From Thalassospira sp. HJ (lineage in GTDB: Bacteria; Pseudomonadota; Alphaproteobacteria; Rhodospirillales; Thalassospiraceae): a stretch of DNA of 64,000 nt. A program made the position numbers and the translations under genes. Numbering within the stretch: position 1 is the first letter of the stretch; the number at the start of each line of letters is the position of its first letter. Positions 1-8,741 of this stretch are shown piece by piece. The DNA is taken from positions 372,001 to 436,000 of the forward strand of contig NZ_JYII01000006.1 of the NCBI RefSeq assembly GCF_000948415.1, given 5' to 3'. The notes below the pieces were generated by a model. It was given only the letters and a program-made list of their open reading frames with translations, had not been told where the DNA came from and ran no database searches.

Positions 1-72
1 ATTAATTGTCTTTTGACGTTTTAGGCAACAATTGAACCGACTGAAATACAAATGTCACTTGTCAAAAAGTCA

Positions 73-96
73 ATATGTCGATATTTCCCGACATAT
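73..96. promoter_or_regulatory. Probable ArsR operator overlapping the arsR start
   Basis: A perfect 8-bp inverted repeat, ATATGTCG and CGACATAT, with an 8-nt spacer runs into the ATG of arsR. The left arm also sits in AATAT-GTCG-ATATT. A possible promoter, TTGTCA (59-64), 17 nt, TATTTC (82-87), overlaps it and would start transcription at or next to the ATG, giving a leaderless message. Autorepression by ArsR is inferred from this overlap. Confidence 0.6.
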
Positions 97-427
97 GGAA
101 ACAAAACACGCAATCAGCGCCCTTGGCGCCCTGGCACAGGAACACAGACTGGCGGCTTTCCGGTTGCTGGTCCGGGCGGGGAATGATGGCATTGCCGCGG
201 GCGAACTGGCCCGGCAGCTGTCGATCCCGCACAACACCATGTCATCGCACCTGACCACCCTTAGTCAGGCCGGACTGATCACCAACACACGCGAAGGCCG
301 GTCGATCATTTACCGGATTGTCCCCGACGCGATGCGCGATCTTCTGGGGTTCCTTGCCGATGACTGCTGCCATGGCCGCCCGGAACTTTGCGGAATTGTT
401 CGGCCATCAAATGACGGCTGCTGTTAG
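95..427 (+). CDS. arsR: ArsR-family arsenite-responsive repressor
   Basis: A 110-residue winged-helix repressor (helix-turn-helix about residues 32-60) that opens the arsenic operon. The usual ELCVCDL metal site of plasmid ArsR proteins is absent. Instead a C-terminal cluster C91-C92-x6-C99 is present, like the As(III) site described for Acidithiobacillus-type ArsR; another CC pair ends the protein. I chose the ATG at 95 because homology to ArsR begins there. An upstream in-frame TTG at 32 would add 21 unrelated residues. arsC follows after 32 nt. As(III) binding to the cysteines should release it from the operator overlapping its start (inference). Confidence 0.9.
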   Translation: METKHAISALGALAQEHRLAAFRLLVRAGNDGIAAGELARQLSIPHNTMSSHLTTLSQAGLITNTREGRSIIYRIVPDAMRDLLGFLADDCCHGRPELCGIVRPSNDGCC

Positions 428-459
428 TTCACAACGCCTTTTGCAGAGGATAATTCGCC

Positions 460-972
460 ATGTCTGGTGGTACCTACAACGTGCTTTTCCTGTGCCGCGC
501 CAATTCGGCAAGAAGCATCATGGCCGAAGCCATCTTGAAAAAAGAAGGCCATGATCATTTCTTTGGCTATAGTGCTGGCTCACACCCGCGCGGTGAAATA
601 CATCCGTACGCTCGCGAACTTCTGGAAAGCCTGGGTCATGATATGGCGAAGTTTTCCTCCAAAGACATGGAAACCTATGCGGGTCAGGATGAAATCAAAT
701 TTGATTTCGTCTTTACGGTTTGTGACGCCACGGCAAATGAAGACTGCCCAATTTTTCCCGGCTCGCCAATGACCGCCCATTGGGGTGTGCCCGATCCAGC
801 AGGGGCCGAAGGCAGCGAAGCAGAAAAACGCCTGGCATTTGCTGAAACCTATCGCATGTTGCGCAACCGGATTTCGATCTTCACCAGCCTCCCGTTCAAG
901 TCTCTCGACCGGCTGTCTCTTCAAAATGAACTCGACAAGATCGGGAAAATCTCGAGCAGCGAGGAAGCATGA
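460..972 (+). CDS. arsC: Arsenate reductase, LMW-phosphatase (thioredoxin-linked) type
   Basis: This 170-residue cytoplasmic enzyme reduces arsenate to arsenite. The N-terminal P-loop CRANSARS (C12 to S19) is the CxxNSxRS signature of the low-molecular-weight tyrosine phosphatase family. C88 and C96 match the two resolving cysteines of the Staphylococcus pI258 enzyme, and HWGVPDPAG supplies the general-acid Asp. Thioredoxin is the expected electron donor. A strong SD (AGAGGA) precedes the ATG. Its stop overlaps the transporter start by 4 nt (ATGA), so the two are translationally coupled: arsenite made here is passed to the ACR3 pump. Confidence 0.93.
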   Translation: MSGGTYNVLFLCRANSARSIMAEAILKKEGHDHFFGYSAGSHPRGEIHPYARELLESLGHDMAKFSSKDMETYAGQDEIKFDFVFTVCDATANEDCPIFPGSPMTAHWGVPDPAGAEGSEAEKRLAFAETYRMLRNRISIFTSLPFKSLDRLSLQNELDKIGKISSSEEA

Positions 973-2030
973 GCGACACCAATAGTGAATCAGCCCCAAT
1001 GAACTTGTTCGAACGTTTTCTGACCATCTGGGTCGCTGCCAGCATTGTGGTCGGCATTGTGCTTGGTGAATTGTTCCCCGACCTGTTTCAGGCGATTGGC
1101 AATCTGACCGCCTATGAGATCAATCTGCCGGTCACGGTTCTGATCTGGCTGATGATTGTGCCGATGTTGATGAAGGTCGATTTTGGCGCGCTTCATGAAG
1201 TCGGTCGTCAATGGCGCGGGATTGGGGTGACGCTTGGCATTAACTGGCTGATCAAGCCTTTCACCATGGCTGCCCTTGGCTGGCTGTTTATCGGTTTTCT
1301 GTTCCGCCCGCTCCTGCCCGAGGCACAGATTGAAAGCTATATCGCCGGTCTGATCCTTTTGGGCGCGGCACCCTGCACAGCGATGGTGTTTGTCTGGTCA
1401 CACCTGACTAGGGGGGATGCGAACTTTACGCTGACCCAGGTCGCACTTAATGACACGATCATGATCTTTGCCTTTGCGCCGATTGTCGCCCTGTTGCTGG
1501 GCATTTCGGCGATCACCATTCCGTGGGAAACCCTGACCATTTCGGTGGTGGCCTTTATCGTCATTCCGGTGATTGCGGGTCAGATCATCCGAAGCCGCCT
1601 GATGAAAGGCGGGGATGCGGCATTCAATGATTTTGATGCCAAGCTCAAACCCGTTTCGATGATTGCGTTGCTCAGCACGCTGGTGTTGCTGTTTGCCTTT
1701 CAGGGGCAACAGATCATTGCCCAGCCGATGATCATTGCCCTTCTGGCCGTGCCGATCATTTTGCAAACCTATTTCATTGCCGCCATTGCCTATGTCGCCA
1801 ACAAGGTGCTCGGCGTGGAGCATAAAATCGCCGCACCGTCGTCGATGATCGGGGCTTCGAACTTCTTTGAACTGGCCGTGGCAACCGCCATCGGGCTGTT
1901 CGGGTTTTCGTCGGGTGCGGCCCTTGCCACCGTGGTCGGTGTGCTGGTTGAAGTACCGGTGATGCTGTCGCTTGTCGCCATCGCCAATCGCACCCGTGGC
2001 TGGTTTCCCAATTCAAACGTTGCATCGTAA
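969..2030 (+). CDS. arsB: ACR3-family arsenite efflux transporter
   Basis: This 353-residue inner-membrane protein of about ten hydrophobic segments belongs to the ACR3 (BASS superfamily) arsenite permeases, not the ArsB ion-transporter-like family; many annotations still use the symbol arsB. GAAPCTAMVFVWS contains C136, the conserved cysteine in the fourth membrane segment that is needed for transport in studied ACR3 proteins. The FFELAVATAIGLFG motif, with its conserved Glu, is also present. It exports As(III) using the proton motive force. It overlaps arsC by 4 nt, and the GAPDH gene follows after 12 nt. Confidence 0.93.
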   Translation: MSDTNSESAPMNLFERFLTIWVAASIVVGIVLGELFPDLFQAIGNLTAYEINLPVTVLIWLMIVPMLMKVDFGALHEVGRQWRGIGVTLGINWLIKPFTMAALGWLFIGFLFRPLLPEAQIESYIAGLILLGAAPCTAMVFVWSHLTRGDANFTLTQVALNDTIMIFAFAPIVALLLGISAITIPWETLTISVVAFIVIPVIAGQIIRSRLMKGGDAAFNDFDAKLKPVSMIALLSTLVLLFAFQGQQIIAQPMIIALLAVPIILQTYFIAAIAYVANKVLGVEHKIAAPSSMIGASNFFELAVATAIGLFGFSSGAALATVVGVLVEVPVMLSLVAIANRTRGWFPNSNVAS

Positions 2031-2042
2031 CGGAGTCCTCAG

Positions 2043-3068
2043 ATGAGCCGTAAAATTCGCGTTGGCATCAATGGTTTTGGCCGCATGGGGCGTCTGGTTC
2101 TGCGCGCCGGTTGGGGGCACCCGAACCTTGAATTTGTCCATATCAACGAAATCAAGGGCGGGGCTGTTACCGCAGCCCACTTGCTTGAATTTGATTCGGT
2201 CCATGGACGTTGGAGCAATCATGTAGCCTGCATTGATGATCATGTTGTGATCGATCAAACCCACAAGATCAGCTTTAGCGAGAATGCCTCGCCCGGTGAA
2301 ACCGACTGGGTTGGCATGGGATGCGACATCGTTCTGGAATGCACCGGCAAGTTCAAAACACCCGAGACATTGCAGCCCTATTTCGATCTGGGGGTTCAAA
2401 AGGTCATCGTCGCCGCCCCGGTCAAGGAAGGGGCGCTTAATATTGTCTATGGCGTGAATGATGATCTTTATGACCCGGCCCAGCATCACCTTTTGACCGC
2501 GGCGAGTTGCACGACCAACTGTCTCGCCCCGGTGGTCAAGGTTATGCATGAGAAACTGGGTATCGTGCATGGATCGATTACGACCATTCATGATGTCACC
2601 AACACCCAGACGATTGTCGATCTGCCGCACAAGGATTTGCGCCGAGCGCGGTCGTGCCTGCAGTCGCTGATCCCGACAAGCACCGGATCGGCGACCGCGA
2701 TCACGATGATTTACCCGGAACTCAAGGGCAAGCTGAACGGTATTGCCGTGCGTGTGCCGTTGCTCAATGCGTCGCTGACCGATTGCGTGTTTGAAGTTGC
2801 CGAGGATACCGACGCCGAGACCGTCAATCGCCTGATGCGCGAGGCGTCGGAAACTTATCTTTCGGGCATTCTTGGCTATGAAGACCGCCCGCTGGTCAGT
2901 GCCGATTACCTGAATGACAGCCGGTCTTCGATCATTGATGCCGGATCGACCATGGTGATCGACAAGCGACAGGTCAAAATTCTGGCCTGGTATGACAATG
3001 AGTGGGGATATGTCTGCCGGATGGCGGATCTGACCGTCAAAGTCGCGCAACATCTTTTGGGGAACTGA
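2043..3068 (+). CDS. ArsJ-associated glyceraldehyde-3-phosphate dehydrogenase
   Basis: A 341-residue GAPDH with the Rossmann motif [10 protein letters not shown] (8-17) and catalytic ASCTTNC (C156). Dedicated GAPDH genes next to arsJ have been shown to use arsenate in place of phosphate, making unstable 1-arseno-3-phosphoglycerate, which ArsJ exports. Position in this operon, 12 nt after the pump and 5 nt before arsJ, supports that role over glycolysis. The residues after the second strand (VHINEI) lack the usual Asp of NAD-specific glycolytic GAPDHs, so cofactor preference may differ. It is not the likely housekeeping copy. Confidence 0.9.
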   Translation: MSRKIRVGINGFGRMGRLVLRAGWGHPNLEFVHINEIKGGAVTAAHLLEFDSVHGRWSNHVACIDDHVVIDQTHKISFSENASPGETDWVGMGCDIVLECTGKFKTPETLQPYFDLGVQKVIVAAPVKEGALNIVYGVNDDLYDPAQHHLLTAASCTTNCLAPVVKVMHEKLGIVHGSITTIHDVTNTQTIVDLPHKDLRRARSCLQSLIPTSTGSATAITMIYPELKGKLNGIAVRVPLLNASLTDCVFEVAEDTDAETVNRLMREASETYLSGILGYEDRPLVSADYLNDSRSSIIDAGSTMVIDKRQVKILAWYDNEWGYVCRMADLTVKVAQHLLGN

Positions 3069-3073
3069 CCAAG

Positions 3074-4300
3074 ATGTCGGCCGCAATCCGCAACTATGCG
3101 CTGGTCACCGGGGCCTATTGGGGCTTTACGCTGACCGATGGGGCGCTGCGTATGCTGGTGCTGTTGCACTTTCATGCGCTGGGCTACTCGGCGTTTGAGA
3201 TCGCCCTTCTGTTCATCCTGTATGAAGTGGCCGGGATCGTCACCAATCTGGTTGGCGGCTGGCTGGCACAGGCGCGTGGATTGCGCTTTACCCTGTTTGC
3301 CGGACTGGCATTGCAAATCGCATCCTTGACGGCGCTTTCATTGACCAATCCCGATTGGTTGCCCGCCATTTCGGTCGCCTATGTCATGGGGCTTCAGGCG
3401 GCATCAGGTGTGGCCAAGGACCTGACCAAGATGTCGAGCAAATCGGCGATCAAGGTTCTGGTGCCGGCCAATGCCGAAGGGGCGCTTTTCCGTTGGGTTG
3501 CGCTTCTGACCGGATCGAAGAACGCGCTTAAAGGTGTCGGCTTTTTCATGGGCGGGGCGCTGCTTTCATGGCTTGGCTTTTCAGGCGCGTTGCTTGCGAT
3601 GGCGGCGGGACTGGCACTGACACTCATTGCCGTTGCCATATCGCTCGGCTCGGCGATGACGGGTCCGGCCAGTGCGATGAAGCCGAAATTTCGCGATGTG
3701 TTTTCGCGCGATCGCAAGATCAATGTGCTGGCCGCCGCCCGGCTGTTTTTGTTTGGATCGCGCGATATCTGGTTTGTCGTCGGCTTGCCGGTATTTCTGG
3801 CCTCTGAGCTTGGCTGGAGCCATATCGAGGTCGGCAGCTACATGGCGCTTTGGGTGATCGGCTATGGCTTTATTCAGGCCATCGCACCCAAGATGTTGCG
3901 GGCAAAAACCCGCGAGCCGGATGGCAGAACGGCGCAAATCTGGATCGCGGCCCTGATTGCAGTATCCGCCCTGATTGCCGCAGCCATCACGCGTGATATC
4001 GCGCCTGAACTTGCGGTTTTGGGTGGGTTGCTGGTGTTCGGGGTTATTTTTGCCATCAATTCATCGCTGCATTCGTACCTTATCCTTGCCTATGCCGAGG
4101 GCGACAAGGTCGCGATGAATGTCGGGTTTTATTATATGTCCAATGCCATCGGGCGTTTGAGCGGTACGGTGCTTTCTGGGGTTGCCTATCTTTATGGTGG
4201 GCTGGTTGGGTGCCTCGTGACATCGATTGCGTTTTTGACGCTCGCCTGGGTGATAAGTGCCGCCCTTCCGTCGCGATCAGATGTGTCAACGCAGGGTTGA
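3074..4300 (+). CDS. arsJ: Organoarsenical efflux MFS transporter ArsJ
   Basis: A 408-residue major-facilitator protein with about 12 membrane segments. ArsJ exports 1-arseno-3-phosphoglycerate, which breaks down outside to arsenate, giving As(V) resistance without reduction. The identification rests on the sequence (TLTDGALRMLVLLHFHALGY near the N-terminus, GVAKDLTKMSSKSAIK in the central loop, recalled as typical of ArsJ) and on coupling with the GAPDH gene. I chose the ATG at 3074, five nt after the GAPDH stop; upstream in-frame codons lie inside GAPDH. This is the last gene of the ars operon. No clear U-tract terminator follows; only a short inverted repeat (CAGATG/CATCTG) is seen. Confidence 0.9.
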   Translation: MSAAIRNYALVTGAYWGFTLTDGALRMLVLLHFHALGYSAFEIALLFILYEVAGIVTNLVGGWLAQARGLRFTLFAGLALQIASLTALSLTNPDWLPAISVAYVMGLQAASGVAKDLTKMSSKSAIKVLVPANAEGALFRWVALLTGSKNALKGVGFFMGGALLSWLGFSGALLAMAAGLALTLIAVAISLGSAMTGPASAMKPKFRDVFSRDRKINVLAAARLFLFGSRDIWFVVGLPVFLASELGWSHIEVGSYMALWVIGYGFIQAIAPKMLRAKTREPDGRTAQIWIAALIAVSALIAAAITRDIAPELAVLGGLLVFGVIFAINSSLHSYLILAYAEGDKVAMNVGFYYMSNAIGRLSGTVLSGVAYLYGGLVGCLVTSIAFLTLAWVISAALPSRSDVSTQG

Positions 4301-4460
4301 CCTGAAAAACTTCCTTCGCAGATGCGGGATAAACATCTGAAAAGACTCACAATCCTGTTTCATGAAAATTTAATCGCGCAAAAACCCGTGACAAGACACT
4401 GCATATAGGGGTACGATTCCAATCAACGGTCAATAACTGGACCGCAGGAGGGGTTCCCGA
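4301..4460. other. ars to phoH intergenic region, first part
   Basis: This stretch holds no convincing gene. A CAGATG...CATCTG inverted repeat lies just after arsJ. Sequence before 4461 must hold the promoter of the small ORF and phoH unit, but I could not assign -35/-10 elements with confidence. Confidence 0.4.
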
Positions 4461-4634
4461 GTGCCGCGAAAAAGCGTCTTAAAACGAGAATTTTCGCCCC
4501 CCGGATCGCACATGCAACATGTTGTGACCGGCGGAAACTCCTACCGCCACTTCCATCGCAAGATGAAAATTGAATGCGCGCCTTTCCATGACGGAATGGC
4601 GCGTTTTGCTTTTTTGGCAACTTTGTTGAGGTGA
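4461..4634 (+). CDS. Possible 57-residue leader ORF upstream of phoH (or small RNA)
   Basis: A GTG-initiated ORF with a near-ideal SD (AGGAGGGG, 7 nt upstream) encodes a basic, His-rich peptide; HMQHVV and YRHFHRKMK are examples. I recognise no domain. Its TGA stop lies inside the phoH ribosome binding site (GAGGTGA), so its translation could affect phoH. The same DNA contains small RNA hairpins (GGCGG...CCGCC) and ends in a U-tract terminator, so the region may instead be an sRNA or attenuator. Codon third positions are not clearly biased. It is given as a candidate only. Confidence 0.35.
   Translation: MPRKSVLKREFSPPGSHMQHVVTGGNSYRHFHRKMKIECAPFHDGMARFAFLATLLR
4577..4615 (+). terminator. 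Intrinsic terminator or attenuator just before the phoH RBS
   Basis: The stem CGCGCC (4577-4582) / GGCGCG (4598-4603) continues inside as TTCC/GGAA around an ATGAC loop and is followed by TTTTGCTTTTTT. The U-tract ends about 12 nt before the phoH SD, leaving no room for a separate phoH promoter, so phoH transcription would depend on read-through. Confidence 0.65.
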
Positions 4635-4639
4635 TCGTC

Positions 4640-5395
4640 ATGGGTAAGCGCGCAGCACGTCGTCGTAACCGTCCGCAACAGTCTAATACCAATGTTCATG
4701 AGCTGTTTGATGAAAACAATGCCGACTGGCATCCGCTTGGCGAACCAGAACAGAAAGGACAACGCGATCAAAGCTACCGCCGCAACATCCGCCCGAAAAG
4801 CGAGAACCAGGCAGCCCTGATGGATGCCATCGATAATTTCAATCTGGTCATGGCCCTTGGCCCGGCCGGCACCGGCAAGACCTATATCGCGGTATCAAAA
4901 GCTGTCGAGGCACTTGATAACGGCGATATCGCCCGCATCGTTCTGGCCCGCCCGGCCGTCGAAGCCGGGGAGAATATCGGCTTCCTGCCCGGTGACGTGG
5001 AGGCCAAAATGGCCCCGTATCTTCGCCCGCTTTATGATGCGCTTAATGATCGTCTGGGGGCCAAGCGCCTTAAGACTTATATTTCCGACGGGACGATCGA
5101 GATCGCGCCGATCGGCTATATGCGTGGCCGGACACTCAACAACGCCTTTGTCGTGATTGATGAGGCCCAGAACTGCACCTATGGGCAGCTCAAGATGCTG
5201 GTCACCCGCCTTGGCTGGAATTCGACCATGATCCTGACCGGCGACCCGGACCAGACCGACCTTCTGCCGGAAATGTCCGGTCTTTCGGAAATGTCCGAAC
5301 GGCTTGAAAATGTCGAGGATGTCGCCTGCGTCCAGCTGCGTGACAAGGACATCGTCCGTCATCCGCTGGTCGCAAGCATGCTGACCGTTCTTTAA
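4640..5395 (+). CDS. PhoH family P-loop ATPase
   Basis: A 251-residue cytoplasmic ATPase of the PhoH family, related to the N-terminal half of superfamily 1 helicases. Walker A is GPAGTGKT (74-81) and Walker B is VVIDEAQN (171-178), with the family motif RPAVEAGENIGFLPG between them. The basic N-terminal tail (KRAARRRNR) suggests nucleic-acid contact. The cellular role of this short PhoH type (ATPase or RNase linked) is uncertain. I chose the ATG at 4640 because GAGGTGA lies 5 nt upstream; the upstream GTG at 4631 overlaps that SD. A terminator follows at 5436. Confidence 0.88.
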   Translation: MGKRAARRRNRPQQSNTNVHELFDENNADWHPLGEPEQKGQRDQSYRRNIRPKSENQAALMDAIDNFNLVMALGPAGTGKTYIAVSKAVEALDNGDIARIVLARPAVEAGENIGFLPGDVEAKMAPYLRPLYDALNDRLGAKRLKTYISDGTIEIAPIGYMRGRTLNNAFVVIDEAQNCTYGQLKMLVTRLGWNSTMILTGDPDQTDLLPEMSGLSEMSERLENVEDVACVQLRDKDIVRHPLVASMLTVL

Positions 5396-5435
5396 GGTCC
5401 GACACAGCAAACTGCAAAACACTGCAAACAATAAA

Positions 5436-5464
5436 GGCGGGCCCGAAAGGGTCCGCCATTTTTT
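5436..5464 (+). terminator. Intrinsic terminator after phoH
   Basis: A GGCGGGCCC-GAAA-GGGTCCGCC hairpin is followed by ATTTTTT. It separates phoH from the convergent fieF-like gene. Confidence 0.88.
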
Positions 5465-5492
5465 GTCGGTATCATCCGAAGATGGATAAGGC

Positions 5493-6512
5493 TTAGCGGC
5501 CCATGGCGGCAACTTCACCACCCGCGTTATTGACCGGAATGTCGTGCTGCCCGGCGCGTTTGGCGCGGCCGGTGTGCCAGAATTCGGGATCTTCGGTATA
5601 GCCGCTGAATTCATCAAGATGGATGTCTTCAGGCGGTTCGGGATGAATGGTGATATCAAGATCGGGATATTCTGCGCGGATGCTGTCCATCACCATGTGG
5701 CAAATGGTGTGCGATTCGCGCATCAACATGCCGCCATCCATGATCAGCTCGATCTCGGCAAAGCGATGCACACCCGATGAGCGGGTCCGCAGACGGTGGA
5801 TGCCGATGACATCGGGGTTTTTCATGGTCAGTTCGATGATGCGCTGGCTATCAGATTCGGGAAGTTCCGCATCCATCAGAACGCCAACCGAAGACCGCCC
5901 GACCTTGACTGCGGAATACAGCAGGAAGGCCGCAACCAGACCACCGATCACCGGATCAACCCAGGCAAGCCCCGACATGCCGCCAAACAGTGCGACCATG
6001 ACGGCCAGATTGGACAGGATATCGCTGCTGTAATGCATCGAATCGGCTTCAACCGCCGCTGACCCCGATATCCGCACAGCCTTGCGTTGGAGGAGCACCA
6101 GACCGATCGTCATCACAAGCGAAATGCCCATGATCCATAGGCCTTCGACGGCATAAGAGATCATCTTGGGTTCATTCAGGCGCGATGCGGCCTCGGCCAG
6201 TACCAGAACAGCCGCGCCGATCATGAAGGCCGACTGAAACAGACCGGCAAGCGGCTCTGCCTTGCCATGGCCAAAGCGATGATCGGAATCCGCTGGACGC
6301 CAGGCAGAGCGCACAGCCATGAAGTTGATCACAGATGTGCCAACATCAAGCATGCTATCAATCATCGAAGACAGGAGGCTAACGGAATCGGTCATGAACC
6401 AGCCGAACGCCTTGATCAGAATCAGTGTCGCAGCAATGACAATGGAGGCCGTCGTTGCACGACGCGCCCACATCTCTTTCTGTGCTATGTCAATGACGGG
6501 ACATTGACTCAT
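5493..6512 (-). CDS. fieF: Cation diffusion facilitator, FieF/YiiP type
   Basis: A 339-residue inner-membrane Zn/Fe(II)-proton antiporter. The transport-site residues of FieF are visible: D52 and D56 in DSMLD (second membrane segment) and H160 and D164 in HYSSD (fifth). HRFGHGKAEPLAGL between segments 2 and 3 is the family hallmark. The C-terminal cytoplasmic domain with HxxD/E-rich elements (HRFAEIELIMDGG, ITIHPEP) binds regulatory metal. The acidic tail after the CDF fold is longer than in E. coli FieF. It is transcribed divergently from ccmF. Metal specificity cannot be read from sequence. Confidence 0.9.
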   Translation of the reverse strand: MSQCPVIDIAQKEMWARRATTASIVIAATLILIKAFGWFMTDSVSLLSSMIDSMLDVGTSVINFMAVRSAWRPADSDHRFGHGKAEPLAGLFQSAFMIGAAVLVLAEAASRLNEPKMISYAVEGLWIMGISLVMTIGLVLLQRKAVRISGSAAVEADSMHYSSDILSNLAVMVALFGGMSGLAWVDPVIGGLVAAFLLYSAVKVGRSSVGVLMDAELPESDSQRIIELTMKNPDVIGIHRLRTRSSGVHRFAEIELIMDGGMLMRESHTICHMVMDSIRAEYPDLDITIHPEPPEDIHLDEFSGYTEDPEFWHTGRAKRAGQHDIPVNNAGGEVAAMGR

Positions 6513-6738
6513 GCTTTGTTGACCTCTGGCCTGTCAATACGCTGGCTGACCACCGTTTTATAGCCTGTTTGCGTACAATATGTAATGTCTATTGCCATAT
6601 TTTCGCCCGTCCTAGGGCAGCAAATAGCGCATATTTGATATTCCGCAAGGTTTCCAAGCCTTTTTAAAGGGATTATATGTCGCATTCGGGCAGACGAGAG
6701 AACCCGCAACAGGCCTGCTAGGGACGAGAAACGATAAT

Positions 6739-8721
6739 ATGATTGTAGAGATCGGACATTACGCCCTGATACTGTCACTGGTGATGGCAGTTGCCCAATC
6801 CACCATTCCGTTTCTGGCGGCGTCCCGGCGTGATCCGGCCCTTCTGGTCGTGGCCCCGCGTTTGGCGATTGCGTGCTTTGCGCTTGTCGCGGCAAGCTTC
6901 CTTGCGCTGACTTATGCCTATGTCAGTTCCGACTTCTCTGTCCTCAATGTTCTGAATAACAGCCATACCTCGAAACCGATGATTTATAAAATCACCGGGG
7001 TTTGGGCCAATCACGAAGGATCGATGCTGCTTTGGGTGCTGATCCTGACGCTATTTGGCGGGGCGGTTGCAGCATTTGGTCGCAATCTTCCGCCGACCCT
7101 GCTTGCCCGTGTGCTTGGTGTCATGGGCTTGATCGGGGCTGGCTTTATCCTGTTTATCGTTCTGACTTCCAACCCGTTTGAGCGCGTTTTGAACCCGCCG
7201 CTTGACGGCGAAGGCATGAACCCGTTGCTTCAGGACCCGGGCATCGCCATTCATCCGCCGTTCCTTTATCTCGGCTATGTCGGATTTTCCGTCGCCTTCG
7301 CCTTTGCGGTTGCAGCCCTGATCGAAGGCCGGGTTGATCCGGCATGGGCGCGTTGGGTGCGTCCCTGGACGTTGGCCGCGTGGGTGTTCCTGACTGCGGG
7401 TATCGGCCTTGGCTCCTGGTGGGCCTATTACGAGCTTGGCTGGGGCGGCTGGTGGTTCTGGGACCCGGTTGAAAACGCATCATTCATGCCGTGGCTTGCC
7501 GGTACCGCGCTTTTGCATTCGGCGATCGTTGTCGAAAAGCGTGACGCGCTTAAAAGCTGGACGATCTTTTTGGCGATCCTGGCCTTTTCCTTCTCGCTTC
7601 TTGGGACGTTCCTTGTGCGTTCAGGCGCGCTGACATCGGTGCATGCCTTTGCCACTGATCCGACGCGTGGTGTGTTTATCCTGATCCTGCTGTTCATTGC
7701 TGTGGGCGGATCGCTGACGCTTTATGCCTGGCGTGCGCCGACATTGAAGGGCGGCGGATTGTTCCAGCCGATCTCGCGCGAAGGGGCGCTTGTCTTCAAC
7801 AACGTGCTGCTGTCGATTGCGGCGGCCATGGTGTTGCTGGGAACGCTTTATCCGCTGCTGCTTGAGACCGTGACGGGCGAGAAAATCTCGGTCGGGGCGC
7901 CGTTCTTTAACGCAACATTTGTTCCGATCATCACCCCGGTGATTGTTGCCATGGCCTTTGGCCCGTTGATGCCGTGGAAACGTGCAGATCTTCTCGGCGT
8001 GTTTAACAAGCTCAAGATTGCGCTGGCGGCAACCGTTGTTGTTGTGCTGGTCACACTGTGGCTTGCAGGTGGTCCGGCCTTTGCCCTGTTTGGCATGGGA
8101 TTGGCGGCCTGGCTGTTTGTCGGATCAATCCTTGAATGGTCGGGCCGCATCAAGCTGTTCCGCGAACCGATCAGCACCAGCTTGCGACGTATGCGCAATC
8201 TGCCACGCTCTGCCCATGGTACCATGCTGGCGCATGCCGGTGTGGCGATTGTGGTCGCCGGCATCACCGGATCGCAGGCCTGGACCGAAGAAGCCGTCCA
8301 GTCACTGGCGGTCGGCGAAAGCACCGAGCTTGCCGGGCATACGTTTATCCTGTCAGACATCCGTGAATATCAGGGACCGAACTACGCCGCCCGTGAAGCG
8401 GAAATCACCATCACCACACCGGGTGAACGCACCGTCGTTCTGACGCCGGAAAAACGCGTTTACACTGTGGAAGGTATGCCGACCACCGAGGCCGGCATTC
8501 AATCGAGCTTCACCGGCGATATCTATGCCGTGATCGGTGATCAGGATGAAAGCGGCAAATGGATCACCAGGTTCTATGTCAAACCGATGATCCCTTGGAT
8601 GTGGTCTGGCGGGCTGGTCATGGTGTTTGGCGGCCTGATGTCGCTGTCTGATCGTCGCTATCGCATCGGTGCGCCGACCCGTTCCCACAAGACTGCTGCC
8701 AAAGCAGTACCTGCAGAATAA
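6739..8721 (+). CDS. ccmF: Cytochrome c heme lyase subunit CcmF
   Basis: A 660-residue, roughly 14-15 segment inner-membrane protein that ligates heme to apocytochrome c with CcmH/CcmI in system I maturation. The tryptophan-rich heme-handling motif WGGWWFWDPVEN is at residues 235-246. Conserved heme-ligand histidines occur in IHPPFLY (H172), LLHS (H260), SVHAF and near the C-terminus. Length is normal. ccmI follows after 20 nt. The usual neighbours ccmE (upstream) and ccmG and ccmH (downstream) are absent here. Confidence 0.95.
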   Translation: MIVEIGHYALILSLVMAVAQSTIPFLAASRRDPALLVVAPRLAIACFALVAASFLALTYAYVSSDFSVLNVLNNSHTSKPMIYKITGVWANHEGSMLLWVLILTLFGGAVAAFGRNLPPTLLARVLGVMGLIGAGFILFIVLTSNPFERVLNPPLDGEGMNPLLQDPGIAIHPPFLYLGYVGFSVAFAFAVAALIEGRVDPAWARWVRPWTLAAWVFLTAGIGLGSWWAYYELGWGGWWFWDPVENASFMPWLAGTALLHSAIVVEKRDALKSWTIFLAILAFSFSLLGTFLVRSGALTSVHAFATDPTRGVFILILLFIAVGGSLTLYAWRAPTLKGGGLFQPISREGALVFNNVLLSIAAAMVLLGTLYPLLLETVTGEKISVGAPFFNATFVPIITPVIVAMAFGPLMPWKRADLLGVFNKLKIALAATVVVVLVTLWLAGGPAFALFGMGLAAWLFVGSILEWSGRIKLFREPISTSLRRMRNLPRSAHGTMLAHAGVAIVVAGITGSQAWTEEAVQSLAVGESTELAGHTFILSDIREYQGPNYAAREAEITITTPGERTVVLTPEKRVYTVEGMPTTEAGIQSSFTGDIYAVIGDQDESGKWITRFYVKPMIPWMWSGGLVMVFGGLMSLSDRRYRIGAPTRSHKTAAKAVPAE

Positions 8722-8741
8722 GCCAAGGACAGGAAACTCTC

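Noticed and set aside
32-94. TTG at 32 as the arsR start
   Set aside because: It would add 21 residues with no similarity to ArsR and read through the putative promoter and operator.
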